From NCBI RefSeq assembly GCF_003014655.1, contig NZ_PYAT01000015.1, forward strand, positions 1-64,000: 64,000 nt of DNA, given 5' to 3'. The notes under the pieces were generated by a model, which searched no databases, was not told where the DNA came from, and saw nothing but the letters and a program-made list of their open reading frames with translations. The number at the start of each line of letters is the position of its first letter. Within the stretch, counting starts at the first letter, position 1. A program made the translations under genes and the position numbers. This DNA comes from Planomicrobium soli. Its GTDB lineage: Bacteria > Bacillota > Bacilli > Bacillales_A > Planococcaceae. Below, piece by piece: positions 24,145 through 32,221 of the stretch.

Positions 24145-25044
24145 ATGAAAAAAGCGATGTTCATATTAAATCCGTCTGCCGGTAAGGAGAAGGCGGCTGA
24201 TCACCGGCTGGATGTCCAATTTACATTAGAGCAGATGGGTTACACGGTAGATACAAGAGAAACTGAGAAAAAAGGGGACGCTACACACTTTGCGAAAGAA
24301 GCTTGTGAGCAAAAGTATGATTTTGTAGTGGCTATGGGAGGGGACGGTACGATAAACGAAGCCGTATCGGGTCTCGCTGAACAAGAACATCAACCTTTGT
24401 TTTCACTGATCCCCCTTGGAACAGTCAATGACTTTGCCCGGGCTCTGGGAATCTCTTTGGACCCGGCAGAGGCAATCGAAGCTTTAAAGACGGGTTCAGA
24501 AAAATGGGTAGATATTGCAAAGGTAGGAAATCAATATTTTATGAACATCTTAGCAATTGGACAAATTGCCGAGTCGACTTATGAAGTTACCCCAGAACAA
24601 AAAACAAAACTCGGGGCGTTCGCTTATTTTATTGAAGGGCTTAAAGCGATTACCGAAGACGCTGAAACGTATTTTGAAATTGAACATGACCATGGAGAAT
24701 GGAAAGGGGATGCGAAGCTTGTATTGGTAGCGTTGACGAACTCGGTAGGCGGTTTTGAAAAATTAGCGCCTGAAGCGTTGACCGATGACGGACTGCTGCA
24801 TCTCTATATTGTGAAAAATGCGGCTCTGCCTGCATTTATACGGATTGCCGGAGCGTTATTAATAGGGAAACTGGAAAAAGATCCGGCAGTTGAAGTAGTT
24901 CACACTACAAAAGTTTCGATCAATACAAGCAATCCGCTATCATGCAATATCGATGGGGATGAAGGGTGTGCAACGCCTTTTAAAATTGAAGTAATACCTC
25001 GCCATATCCGTGCACTTGTACCGCCCGAGATTGAAGTAAAGTAA
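24145..25044 (+). CDS. Diacylglycerol kinase family lipid kinase (YegS/BmrU type)
   Basis: This 299-aa DAGK-catalytic protein has the nucleotide loop LNPSAGKEK, catalytic motif MGGDGTINEAVSGL (residues ~65-80) and PLGTVNDFARAL; the C-terminal beta-sandwich contains the GDEG-type motif (NIDGDEG). It phosphorylates lipid alcohols such as diacylglycerol. B. subtilis has several paralogues (DgkB, BmrU, YtlR), so the exact orthologue is left open. RBS GGAGG. Confidence 0.9.
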   Translation: MKKAMFILNPSAGKEKAADHRLDVQFTLEQMGYTVDTRETEKKGDATHFAKEACEQKYDFVVAMGGDGTINEAVSGLAEQEHQPLFSLIPLGTVNDFARALGISLDPAEAIEALKTGSEKWVDIAKVGNQYFMNILAIGQIAESTYEVTPEQKTKLGAFAYFIEGLKAITEDAETYFEIEHDHGEWKGDAKLVLVALTNSVGGFEKLAPEALTDDGLLHLYIVKNAALPAFIRIAGALLIGKLEKDPAVEVVHTTKVSINTSNPLSCNIDGDEGCATPFKIEVIPRHIRALVPPEIEVK

Positions 25045-25058
25045 AAGTACAATAGGAA

Positions 25059-25095
25059 AAAAGCAGCCATTTAAGTAAAATGGTTGCTTTTTAAT
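25059..25095 (+). terminator. Terminator after the lipid kinase
   Basis: AAAAGCAGCCATTT paired with 25078-25092 (one G-T pair) plus T-tail. Confidence 0.85.
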
Positions 25096-25261
25096 TTTTG
25101 AAAAATTTTGGGAGTTAAATAGTCAAAAATGAAACCATTTTAAGAGTATTTCGTTATATATAGTATAATTTTTGGGAATATATTTCCTTTTAATCAGTAA
25201 CTAGTAAAATAGCGCCTAAATCAAATTACATAAAAAAATTTAAAAAGTTAGGAGAAAGGCT

Positions 25262-25294
25262 ATGTTCTTATTAGCCGTTTCAGTATATAGTTGA
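25262..25294 (+). CDS. Possible 10-codon leader peptide before the AraC regulator
   Basis: AGGAG (25250-25254), 7 nt, then an ATG frame encoding MFLLAVSVYS and TGA. It lies in the 292-bp gap between the lipid kinase terminator and the regulator. Besides it the gap shows only A/T-rich DNA with a TATAAT at 25164. Translation is plausible but unproven. Confidence 0.3.
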   Translation: MFLLAVSVYS

Positions 25295-25336
25295 GGGAGC
25301 GCTTGCAAATATTGTATAAAGAAAGACGGGGAAAAG

Positions 25337-26122
25337 ATGAATATTATTGCTGCACCATCCATTCAAGAAACCATTTCCAAGATTTTCATGGCAGAGAATG
25401 AAAATTTAAATCAATATGAAGGATTGGAAAACTTTTTTGAAATCGAAACCCAGTTAGTTTACGAAATCCACCATCTCGAAAAAGACCGGGCAAAACAAAC
25501 ATTGCGTGAATTGATCGATCTGATTGCGGTACGCGCCGGAAAAGACACAATCCGTGCAGTGCGAAATTACTATATAGTGTTATCTTCGCTTATGGCGCGT
25601 AAACTGTACGAAATGCGCGTTCCGCCAAAAAAAGCATTCGCGTTCAATTCCGCTTGTATTGAATTAGTGGATAATCGAATGAATGATTCGGAATTTTTGT
25701 ATGTAGCGGACGAGTTGATCGAGTTTTTTGTTTCGATTATCTCTGAGCGGAAACAACCTTCTTTTGGCCATCAGACGGTCAATAAAGTAGTAATGTTTAT
25801 TAATGATGAAGTCGAGCGTGATTTATCTGTGGAAGATATCGCAAAACATTTCCATATTTCCACAAGCCACTTGTCCCGCATCTTTAGAGAACATGCAGGA
25901 ATTACGCTTGTTGAGTATTTAAATGTGCGGCGGGTCGAAGAGTCGCAATATTATTTGCGTCATTCGGACAAAGTGATCTCGGATATCTCAAAGCAATTCC
26001 ATTTCTGCAACCAAAGCTACTTCACACGGATTTTCAAGAAATACACATCGGTTACTCCTAAGCAATTCCGGGACAGCCAGCACATTCCGTATTTCCGCTA
26101 TACATTGCCCAATGCAAAATAA
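25337..26122 (+). CDS. AraC family transcriptional regulator
   Basis: This 261-aa protein has an N-terminal ~150-residue helical sensor region without recognised ligand domain, and a C-terminal AraC double HTH (about residues 155-255): DLSVEDIAKHFHISTSHLSRIFREHAGITLVEYLNVRRVEESQYYLRHSDKVISDISKQFHFCNQSYFTRIFKKYTSVTPKQFR. The C-terminal part is YesN-like. RBS GGGGAAAAG. Targets are not evident from the neighbours. Confidence 0.92.
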   Translation: MNIIAAPSIQETISKIFMAENENLNQYEGLENFFEIETQLVYEIHHLEKDRAKQTLRELIDLIAVRAGKDTIRAVRNYYIVLSSLMARKLYEMRVPPKKAFAFNSACIELVDNRMNDSEFLYVADELIEFFVSIISERKQPSFGHQTVNKVVMFINDEVERDLSVEDIAKHFHISTSHLSRIFREHAGITLVEYLNVRRVEESQYYLRHSDKVISDISKQFHFCNQSYFTRIFKKYTSVTPKQFRDSQHIPYFRYTLPNAK

Positions 26123-26146
26123 GGAGAAGAAATTCTCCTTTTTTTC
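26121..26146 (+). terminator. Terminator of the AraC gene
   Basis: AAGGAGAA/TTCTCCTT stem with a 4-nt GAAA loop and T6, overlapping the stop codon. Confidence 0.88.
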
Positions 26147-26230
26147 TTTTCTATAAAACTCGATGGGCTTATGGGGCAGTCGTAATTTTGCCACAATCTG
26201 CCGAAAAACCGGCTAGGGAATATCCATTGA

Positions 26231-26259
26231 TTGAATTTTATTGTGCTTATGGGTATACT
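26231..26259 (+). promoter_or_regulatory. yidC sigma-A promoter
   Basis: TTGAAT (26231-26236), 17 bp, TATACT (26254-26259). Confidence 0.72.
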
Positions 26260-26292
26260 TCTTAATAGTTGAAAAAGGTGAAGGTGACTAAA

Positions 26293-27075
26293 GTGAAAAA
26301 GAAAATAACAATGCTGCTCATGCTGGCAGTTTCAGTGGTTTTATTAAGTGGATGTTCCGCAGTGGAAAACCAGGAAGGATTTTTCTACACCCTGTTTGTT
26401 AAACCGTTTGTTTTCTCTCTAGATTATTTAGGGAATTTGTTTAATGGCAGCTATGGTATGGCTATCGTTGCCATTACGATAATTATCCGTTTGATTTTGA
26501 TGCCTTTCATGTTGAATACCTACAAGCGCCAGCAAGGCATGAAAGTTAAGATGGATAGAATGCGTCCAGAAATGGAAGATATCCAAAAACGGTTGAAAGA
26601 AACAAAAGACAAAGAAGAGCAAATGAAAATTCAGCAAGAGATGATGGGGCTCTACAAAAAACATGATGTAAACCCGCTTAATATGGGATGTTTGCCTGTC
26701 ATTGTTCAAATGCCGATCATCATGGGACTTTACTTTGCCATCTTGTATGCACCAGAAGAAATTAAATCGCATGAGTTCCTGTGGTTTACTCTTGGCTCTC
26801 CAGATATTTTGATGACGTTGATTGCCGGAGCTGTCTATTTCTATCAAGCTAAAGTCTCTTTATGGACAATGCCGGAACAACAGCAAAAACAAATGAAGCT
26901 GTTCATTTATATCTCTCCAATCATGATTATGTTCGTTTCATTTTCATCGATGGCTGCATTGCCGGTTTATTGGGCAGTGGGTGGGATCCTGTTGATCCTT
27001 CAAACATATATTGGCCGGAAATTTTATTCTGAACATCCAGAAAAAGCGTTAGAATCGGTAGAAGACAAGAAATAA
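26293..27075 (+). CDS. yidC: Membrane protein insertase YidC (OxaA/SpoIIIJ family)
   Basis: This 260-aa lipoprotein insertase has a signal with lipobox LLSGCSA, five TM segments and the conserved hydrophilic-groove Arg in TIIIRLILMPF. The basic cytosolic loop (KMDRMRPEMEDIQKRLKETKDKEEQ) and CLPVIVQMPIIMGLYFAIL are typical. It inserts proteins with or after SecYEG. It is not next to rnpA-rpmH, so it may be the second paralogue (YqjG-like). GTG 26293 is chosen with GAAGGTG upstream; a TTG at 26269 has no RBS. Confidence 0.92.
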   Translation: MKKKITMLLMLAVSVVLLSGCSAVENQEGFFYTLFVKPFVFSLDYLGNLFNGSYGMAIVAITIIIRLILMPFMLNTYKRQQGMKVKMDRMRPEMEDIQKRLKETKDKEEQMKIQQEMMGLYKKHDVNPLNMGCLPVIVQMPIIMGLYFAILYAPEEIKSHEFLWFTLGSPDILMTLIAGAVYFYQAKVSLWTMPEQQQKQMKLFIYISPIMIMFVSFSSMAALPVYWAVGGILLILQTYIGRKFYSEHPEKALESVEDKK

Positions 27076-27080
27076 CATAA

Positions 27081-27113
27081 AAAAGCCGGCAAAGTTTGCC
27101 GGCTTTCTTTTTT
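27081..27113 (+). terminator. yidC terminator
   Basis: AAAGCCGGCAAA/TTTGCCGGCTTT stem and a T-rich tail. The RBS of the next gene (GGGAG, ~27114) starts right after it. Confidence 0.9.
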
Positions 27114-27126
27114 GGGAGTTGAAAAA

Positions 27127-27372
27127 ATGAATCAAAAACTATTGCTTGGGATAAGTGTAGCTACCTTAAGCATTGCTTCTCTAATTTTTTTGATCCGAGG
27201 AAATATGGATATAGCGGTATTAGTGATGACAGTGTTGTTTGTTATTACAAACAGTTTCCGAGCCCGGCAAATGAAGAAACAGGGAATGGAACGAGAAGCT
27301 AAATGGATGTCCGGTATGGCTGTCATCTTCGCAATCTTGTTCCTGGTGGTTCTTGGTACAATCATAATATAA
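27127..27372 (+). CDS. Small two/three-TM membrane protein, unknown
   Basis: This 81-aa protein (MNQKLLLGISVATLSIASLIFLIRG...) has hydrophobic segments at about 5-23, 27-43 and 64-81, and a basic loop NSFRARQMKKQGMEREAKW. No family is recognised. GGGAG is 8 nt before ATG 27127. It lies directly after the yidC terminator, so expression would be read-through or from a promoter inside yidC. Confidence 0.75.
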   Translation: MNQKLLLGISVATLSIASLIFLIRGNMDIAVLVMTVLFVITNSFRARQMKKQGMEREAKWMSGMAVIFAILFLVVLGTIII

Positions 27373-27411
27373 AAAAACGGTGCAGCCTTATTGGGCCTGC
27401 ACCGTTTTTTT
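27371..27411. terminator. Bidirectional terminator inside convergent gene ends
   Basis: AAAAACGGTGCAG paired with CTGCACCGTTTTT, with A and T tracts on either side. It ends the 81-aa gene and overlaps the last codons of the 37-aa minus-strand frame. Confidence 0.9.
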
Positions 27412-27501
27412 GTATTCATATTTGTCTTTCTGCCGTTGTTCTAATAAGTTGTCCAAGCGCCCTATAAGGCTCTTAATATCTTTGGGGGATATCTGTTTCA
27501 T
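27388..27501 (-). CDS. Putative 37-aa soluble microprotein
   Basis: A 37-codon frame begins MKQISPKDIKSLIGRLDN and is Lys/Gln-rich to its end (KKTVQAQ). AAGGAG lies 10 nt before the ATG. It is amphipathic helical in composition, with no TM segment. The terminator stem encodes its C-terminus, the same gene-end design as the acetyltransferase at 22581, which argues for a real gene. No homologue recognised. Confidence 0.55.
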   Translation of the reverse strand: MKQISPKDIKSLIGRLDNLLEQRQKDKYEYKKTVQAQ

Positions 27502-27825
27502 TGTGCCCAGCTCCTTGTAACGTTTCTAATCATTTATTCGTGCTAAATAATGAAATAATGGGGGTCCTCTGGCATTTATTTAATTATAAATTGGAAATAT
27601 CGTTTTTCTTATTCTTCTGGATTAGAGATAGAGTTGATAAAAAAGAATAGCTTATAGAAGAAAGGCTCTGTATAATGCCAGAAGGGGAAGCGGAATTTTT
27701 CGGTTAACCGCCGTTTTATTCGAATGCATTTTTGGGAATAGAACAAATGATTGTCGGCTTTAAAAAGAGCGTTAAGACATTCATATGGTAGAATAGTAAG
27801 GAAGAAAACAGAAAGAAGGAAAATT
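27502..27825. other. Intergenic region before the VanY-type gene
   Basis: 324 bp without a gene. It holds a weak sigma-B-like match GTTTTA (27713-27718), 15 bp, GGGAAT (27734-27739), and a possible sigma-A -10 TAGAAT at about 27790-27795. The small imperfect repeat AAGCGGAATTTTTCGGTTAACCGCC lies near 27688-27712. Nothing else is seen. Confidence 0.4.
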
Positions 27826-28773
27826 ATGCCATCTAGTTATACGCCGAAGGGGAATAAAAAGAACTCCTTTATAAAATGGTCTTTACTTATTGTATCGATC
27901 GTAGCAATTAGTGCAGCAGCCTTGTGGTTTTTTCTACAGCCTACGAATAGTCCGGCCAATATAAATGATGCTGCTCAAAATGAAGTGCAGACGTCCCAGA
28001 AGCCAATAGAAGAGCAGCCGAAAGAAGAGAAGGCTGAAGAAGATAAAGTTGAAGAACCAAAAGAAACTGATTCGGTGAAAGAACCTGAAACCGTGAAACA
28101 GCCTGAGGAAACAAAAGAAGAAGTTAAAAAAGAAGAACCTAAAAAAGAAGAGCCGAAAGAAGCCCAACCAAAAGAAGAGGCAGCTTCAGAACCGAAAAAG
28201 CAAGAAACCACTAAAAATGCTGCTGGTTATTCAGACACGACGAAACTTCCGAAAACCCCAACAGTAATTAACGGCATTTTACTTGTGAATAAGCAGCATC
28301 CATTGCCAGAAACATACGCACCGGGCGAGGGGAAAGAAGCGCGTGCGGCCTTTGAGAAAATGAGGGAAAAAGCGCTGGATGATGGCATTGACCTGGTTGC
28401 GTTCAGCACTTACCGTGAGTTTGCACGCCAAAAAGAATTATATAATGGTTATGTAGCAAAAGATGGACAAAAAGCCGCTGACCGCTATAGTGCTCGACCG
28501 GGTTACTCGGAACACCAAACCGGCCTCGCTTTTGATATCGGTGAAGCAGGGCAGGAACAACATTGGGCTTCAGCGTCATTTGGTGATACCAAAGGCGGAA
28601 AATGGTTGGCAAAAAACGCCCATAACTATGGCTTCATCTTGCGCTATCCAACTGGAAGTGAGAGTATAACCGGTTATATGCATGAATCTTGGCACTTCCG
28701 CTATGTTGGACAAAAAGCCGCAACTGAGATTTACAACAAAGGCGTCACATTGGAACAATATTTAGGCGTTTAA
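27826..28773 (+). CDS. M15B D-alanyl-D-alanine carboxypeptidase (VanY/LdcB type)
   Basis: This 315-aa protein has an N-terminal TM anchor (residues ~18-37), a long Glu/Lys/Pro-rich spacer of about 95 residues (repeated KEEPKKEEPKE units) that may cross the wall, and a VanY domain (about 145-315) with zinc motif SxHxxGxAxD (SEHQTGLAFD) and ESWHFRYVG. It trims D-Ala from peptidoglycan stems (DD- or LD-activity). ATG 27826 after GAAGGA. Confidence 0.9.
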   Translation: MPSSYTPKGNKKNSFIKWSLLIVSIVAISAAALWFFLQPTNSPANINDAAQNEVQTSQKPIEEQPKEEKAEEDKVEEPKETDSVKEPETVKQPEETKEEVKKEEPKKEEPKEAQPKEEAASEPKKQETTKNAAGYSDTTKLPKTPTVINGILLVNKQHPLPETYAPGEGKEARAAFEKMREKALDDGIDLVAFSTYREFARQKELYNGYVAKDGQKAADRYSARPGYSEHQTGLAFDIGEAGQEQHWASASFGDTKGGKWLAKNAHNYGFILRYPTGSESITGYMHESWHFRYVGQKAATEIYNKGVTLEQYLGV

Positions 28774-28803
28774 TTTCGTAAACTATTTTCTATTTACTCC
28801 AAT

Positions 28804-28844
28804 AAAAAGAGTCCTGGAATGAGAAATTCCGGGACTCTTTTTTC
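28804..28844. terminator. Bidirectional terminator between vanY and cls
   Basis: AAAAAGAGTCCTGGAAT with complement 28825-28841 (one mispair), A/T tracts on both sides. Confidence 0.9.
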
Positions 28845-28846
28845 AT

Positions 28847-30301
28847 TTATAAAATTGGGGACAGCAACCGGGCGATTGACTCTTTTGTCTTGATCATACG
28901 GGTCCGGCTGTAATATTTTTCAAGCGTTAGTTCACTTGACAGTTCCATATCTTGATAAAACAATTCTGCCAACTCTGTGGAGACTTTTTCGTCATAGATG
29001 AATGCATTTACTTCGAAATTCAGTTTGAAACTCCGTACGTCGATATTGGCTGTGCCAACCGTAGAGGCTTTGCCGTCAATGACAATCATTTTTGTATGTA
29101 AAAAGCCATTGTTGTAGATGAATACCCGCGCACCTGCCCGCAACATCTGCCCAGCATATGAATACGTCGCCCAATAAACGAATGGGTGGTCAGGTTTGTT
29201 CGGAATCATAATGCGTACATCGATGCCAGACAAAGCCGCAATCCGGATGGCATCGTAAAAACTGGCGTCCGGAATGAAATAAGGCGTCTGAATATAGATG
29301 GACTTTTCGGCTAGATTGATCAGTTTCAAGTAGCCATCCTTGATTTGTTCCCACTCTTCATCAGGGCCGCTTGAGACAATTTGAACCGTTGTATCTCCCT
29401 TTTCCGGAATCGCTGGAAAATAGACTTCATCGTATTCAATGTCGTTTCTCGAAGAAGCCTGGTTCCAGTCGAGGATAAAGCGGGTCTGCAACGGATGCAA
29501 AGCACTTCCCTGAATACGCAAATGGGTATCCCGCCAATAGCCGAATTTCCGGCTAAGCCCTATATACTCTTCTCCGACGTTAAAGCCGCCGATATAACCG
29601 ACCCGCCCGTCGATGACAACGATTTTACGGTGGTTCCGGTAGTTCAACCGTGGATTGATCAACGGCCAGATAGCTGGGAAGAATGCCTCCACCTCTCCGC
29701 CGGCTTCGATGAATTCTTTGAACTTCCGCTTGCTGAGGCGGCGCGAGCCCATGTCATCGTATAGCAACCGGACTTTGACGCCTTGCTTTGCTTTAGCAAT
29801 CAAAGCATCAACAATCCGATTGCCGAGCTGGTCTAAACGGAAGATATAATATTGGACATGTATATGGTGCTTTGCGTTTTGGATATCTTCAATTAGCGCA
29901 TCGAATTTCTCGCGCCCATCATTGAATACTTGTACCGAATTATCCTGGGTTAAGACAGCTCCATTGTTCCGCAAAAGCAAGTAAACCAAGTCTTTGTAAG
30001 ATCGTGCGTTTTCATCGCGAAATTGAAACTCGTTGTCATGTAACGAGTTCATTTGATGGGCGATTAGATTTTCGATTCCCACTTTTTTGCGGCCTTCCCA
30101 TTTGAAAAGGGTTTTTCTTCTTAGGCGCCTTCCAAGTAATAGATAAAAGAAGAATCCGAAAATCGGAATGAAAAACAAGACCATTATCCATGCCCATGTT
30201 GAAGAGGCATCACGGCGTTCTAAAAAGACGAGTGCTGCGGCAAGGAAAATATTCAAGACAAAAATTACTGCCGTGAGTATGCCGATGATGGATATAGTCA
30301 T
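28847..30301 (-). CDS. cls: Cardiolipin synthase
   Basis: This 484-aa membrane enzyme has two N-terminal TM helices (~5-27, 35-55) and two phospholipase-D HKD motifs: HRKIVVIDG (~220) and HTKMIVIDGKASTVGTAN (~400). It condenses two phosphatidylglycerols to cardiolipin and glycerol. Length agrees with the B. subtilis ClsA family (482 aa). RBS AAGGAGAG before ATG. Monocistronic. Confidence 0.95.
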   Translation of the reverse strand: MTISIIGILTAVIFVLNIFLAAALVFLERRDASSTWAWIMVLFFIPIFGFFFYLLLGRRLRRKTLFKWEGRKKVGIENLIAHQMNSLHDNEFQFRDENARSYKDLVYLLLRNNGAVLTQDNSVQVFNDGREKFDALIEDIQNAKHHIHVQYYIFRLDQLGNRIVDALIAKAKQGVKVRLLYDDMGSRRLSKRKFKEFIEAGGEVEAFFPAIWPLINPRLNYRNHRKIVVIDGRVGYIGGFNVGEEYIGLSRKFGYWRDTHLRIQGSALHPLQTRFILDWNQASSRNDIEYDEVYFPAIPEKGDTTVQIVSSGPDEEWEQIKDGYLKLINLAEKSIYIQTPYFIPDASFYDAIRIAALSGIDVRIMIPNKPDHPFVYWATYSYAGQMLRAGARVFIYNNGFLHTKMIVIDGKASTVGTANIDVRSFKLNFEVNAFIYDEKVSTELAELFYQDMELSSELTLEKYYSRTRMIKTKESIARLLSPIL

Positions 30302-30411
30302 ATGTACTCTCCTTATCCTTAAGTTTAACTCTAGTTTGATTATAGACTAATTGCAGGCATGGAAGAAGAATATTGTCATTAAAATAAGTAACTTAGCCTA
30401 TTTTAAGATGT

Positions 30412-30452
30412 GCAAAAAAAAGAAAGGCGCACTCGCCTAAGGGAGTGCGCTT
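30412..30452 (-). terminator. Terminator of the squalene/phytoene synthase-like gene
   Basis: AAGCGCACTC/GAGTGCGCCT stem on the minus strand followed by a T-rich run (complement of 30413-30424). Confidence 0.85.
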
Positions 30453-30455
30453 GAA

Positions 30456-31289
30456 TTATTCGTTAATATTCTCTTCTTGCTTCAGCTGCTCCACGATGCC
30501 TTCCACTTCTTGGCGACTCATTTTTTCTTTTCCGGATTTTAGAGCTTTCAATGTACTGTGCGCTAGAGCAAGCGGTACTTTGCAGAACATAAGAATCCGT
30601 TTGTTTTTAATGGATTTCACATAGAGCTGCGCTTGTGCAAGGTTTTCATTTGCGTAATTATACATATCTTCACGGTTCCAACCTTTTGGCACAAAGCTGA
30701 CACCGCGTTCCAAATCTTCATCGTAATTCCGAAGCATATTGACGGCTTGGAGGCCGCGTCCAAAAGAGATGGCAAGTTCGGGGTCGGTTTCTGTGTTATC
30801 ATGCCATTTCCATAAATCAGAAAGCATTGTGCCGACAAGCCCTGCTACATAGTACGTATAATCATCCAGTTCTTCCCGGGATTGAATATTCCAGCCTTTT
30901 TCCACCCATTTTGCCATTCCATCTGCCATCTCTGCTGTAGAGGCTTTTACTTTATCGACAATTTCCGTAGGGCATAAGCTGATCCAGTCATCTAGGCGAA
31001 GGCTAACCGGAGGCAACAAATGTTCATAGGGCTCAAGCAAAGTTTTATATTCGTTTGGATCAAACGTAGTTTTAAGCATTTTACTGATTGTCAGCAGCAA
31101 GTGTTGTTTTGCTTTGTCGTCCAGTTCTGGATGGTCCTCAATTTCATCGATTGCCCGCATACAAAGATAGGCGGATGCAACAGTTTTTTTTAATGTTGGT
31201 TCTAAAAAACTGATTGGGATGAAAAAAGTCCGGCTCGTTTCTTTTAGCATGATCATGGACTCTTTGTGCAAATTCGAGACTTTACTCAT
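30456..31289 (-). CDS. Squalene/phytoene synthase family protein (YisP-like)
   Basis: This 277-aa trans-isoprenyl-diphosphate synthase-like helical protein has the first Asp-rich motif modified to DEIED (AYLCMRAIDEIEDH) and the second as YDEDLERG. It may condense FPP/GGPP to a C30/C40 carotenoid or squalene precursor, but B. subtilis YisP, of similar length, turned out to be a farnesyl-diphosphate phosphatase. No other crt or squalene gene is linked, so phosphatase activity is equally likely. ATG 31289 is chosen with AGGAGGAA upstream. Confidence 0.82.
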   Translation of the reverse strand: MSKVSNLHKESMIMLKETSRTFFIPISFLEPTLKKTVASAYLCMRAIDEIEDHPELDDKAKQHLLLTISKMLKTTFDPNEYKTLLEPYEHLLPPVSLRLDDWISLCPTEIVDKVKASTAEMADGMAKWVEKGWNIQSREELDDYTYYVAGLVGTMLSDLWKWHDNTETDPELAISFGRGLQAVNMLRNYDEDLERGVSFVPKGWNREDMYNYANENLAQAQLYVKSIKNKRILMFCKVPLALAHSTLKALKSGKEKMSRQEVEGIVEQLKQEENINE

Positions 31290-31440
31290 CTCAATTTCCT
31301 CCTGTTCGTAGACAAAATAGCAACTCATATGTATAGAGTGAAGTGGAGCGGAACCTCAACTCCTGAAAGTGCTTGTCTTTTAAATATAAACGAAATACAT
31401 AAAAAAACAAATGATTACCTTAATTGAAGCTTCAAGACAG

Positions 31441-31490
31441 AAAAAAATCCTAAGGCCTAAACGCCTTCTAGCGAATAGTCTTCAGGATTT
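31441..31490 (-). terminator. Possible terminator of the HAD/glycosyltransferase operon
   Basis: On the minus strand ATCCTGAAG ... CTTAGGAT (long loop with an inner GAAGGCGTTTAGGCCTT partial hairpin) then T7. Confidence 0.5.
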
Positions 31491-31495
31491 CGTAA

Positions 31496-32221
31496 TTATT
31501 TAGAATGAAAATACTTCCACGCTTCCAAAATGCCTCCAGCAAACCCGCGAGATGCCCGGTAAATAGATGGATCTTCAGGCACTGCCAATAATTCCGGATG
31601 GGCATTCCCGACAATGACAGAAGGGTAGCCGCGCGTTAACATATCTGTATCATTTCCAGAATCTCCGGATACGAGCAACTTGGCATCATGCAGCTGATAT
31701 TTCTCCACGATATACCGAAGCGCTTCTCCTTTGCCACCGTGCACAGGCAAAATATCCACGTATTTGCTGCCGCTGTAGATGTATTTATGCGGAATGCCAG
31801 CTTCGCTGATTTGTTTGCCGAATTCGGCTGCTGTTTCATCATCGGTCACGTAATAAGACGATCGGTTTTTTCCGGTAACCGGCTGTTTCGACAATCCTGG
31901 AAAGCGGGAAGCGATTTCCTCGATTTCTTCAGGTCGCCAGTTCTCGGTCATGCGGGCATCCCATTCTTCGTCCACCTCATAGTTTTCGCCATTCCCGATG
32001 CGGATTTCGGTGCCTACATCTGTGATGGCAATGTCAGGAGCCGGCAGGTTTTCCGCTTCTCTTAACTTCTGCAGTGACCCGAAATGGCGGCCGGTATTGT
32101 ATACCAAGTTTACATGATAAGGCTGTTCTTCAAAGAACGTTAATAGTTCCTTTAAAGCCTCCCTATCCCCGACGAAGGTTTTGTCCAGGTCGGTTGCTAA
32201 TAAATGTGTTACTCCGTTCAT
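31496..32221 (-). CDS. HAD-IIB phosphatase, sucrose-phosphate phosphatase-like
   Basis: This 241-aa HAD hydrolase has the nucleophile motif LLATDLDKTFVGD (Asp residues), motif II region YNTGRHFGS, and GDSGNDTDML as the Mg-binding motif IV. The S6PP-like signatures DVGTEIRIG, YSGSKYVDILPVHGGKGEALRYI and VGNAHPEL closely follow cyanobacterial/plant sucrose-phosphate phosphatase. It probably dephosphorylates sucrose-6-phosphate or a related glycosyl phosphate. Its start lies 59 nt inside the glycosyltransferase gene. Alternative: mannosyl/glucosyl-phosphoglycerate phosphatase. Confidence 0.82.
   Translation of the reverse strand: MNGVTHLLATDLDKTFVGDREALKELLTFFEEQPYHVNLVYNTGRHFGSLQKLREAENLPAPDIAITDVGTEIRIGNGENYEVDEEWDARMTENWRPEEIEEIASRFPGLSKQPVTGKNRSSYYVTDDETAAEFGKQISEAGIPHKYIYSGSKYVDILPVHGGKGEALRYIVEKYQLHDAKLLVSGDSGNDTDMLTRGYPSVIVGNAHPELLAVPEDPSIYRASRGFAGGILEAWKYFHSK

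Noticed and set aside
28100-28200. Possible tandem repeat array in the vanY gene
   Set aside because: GAAGAA/AAAGAAGA periodicity is explained by the Glu/Lys/Pro-rich spacer of the protein, not by a DNA repeat element.
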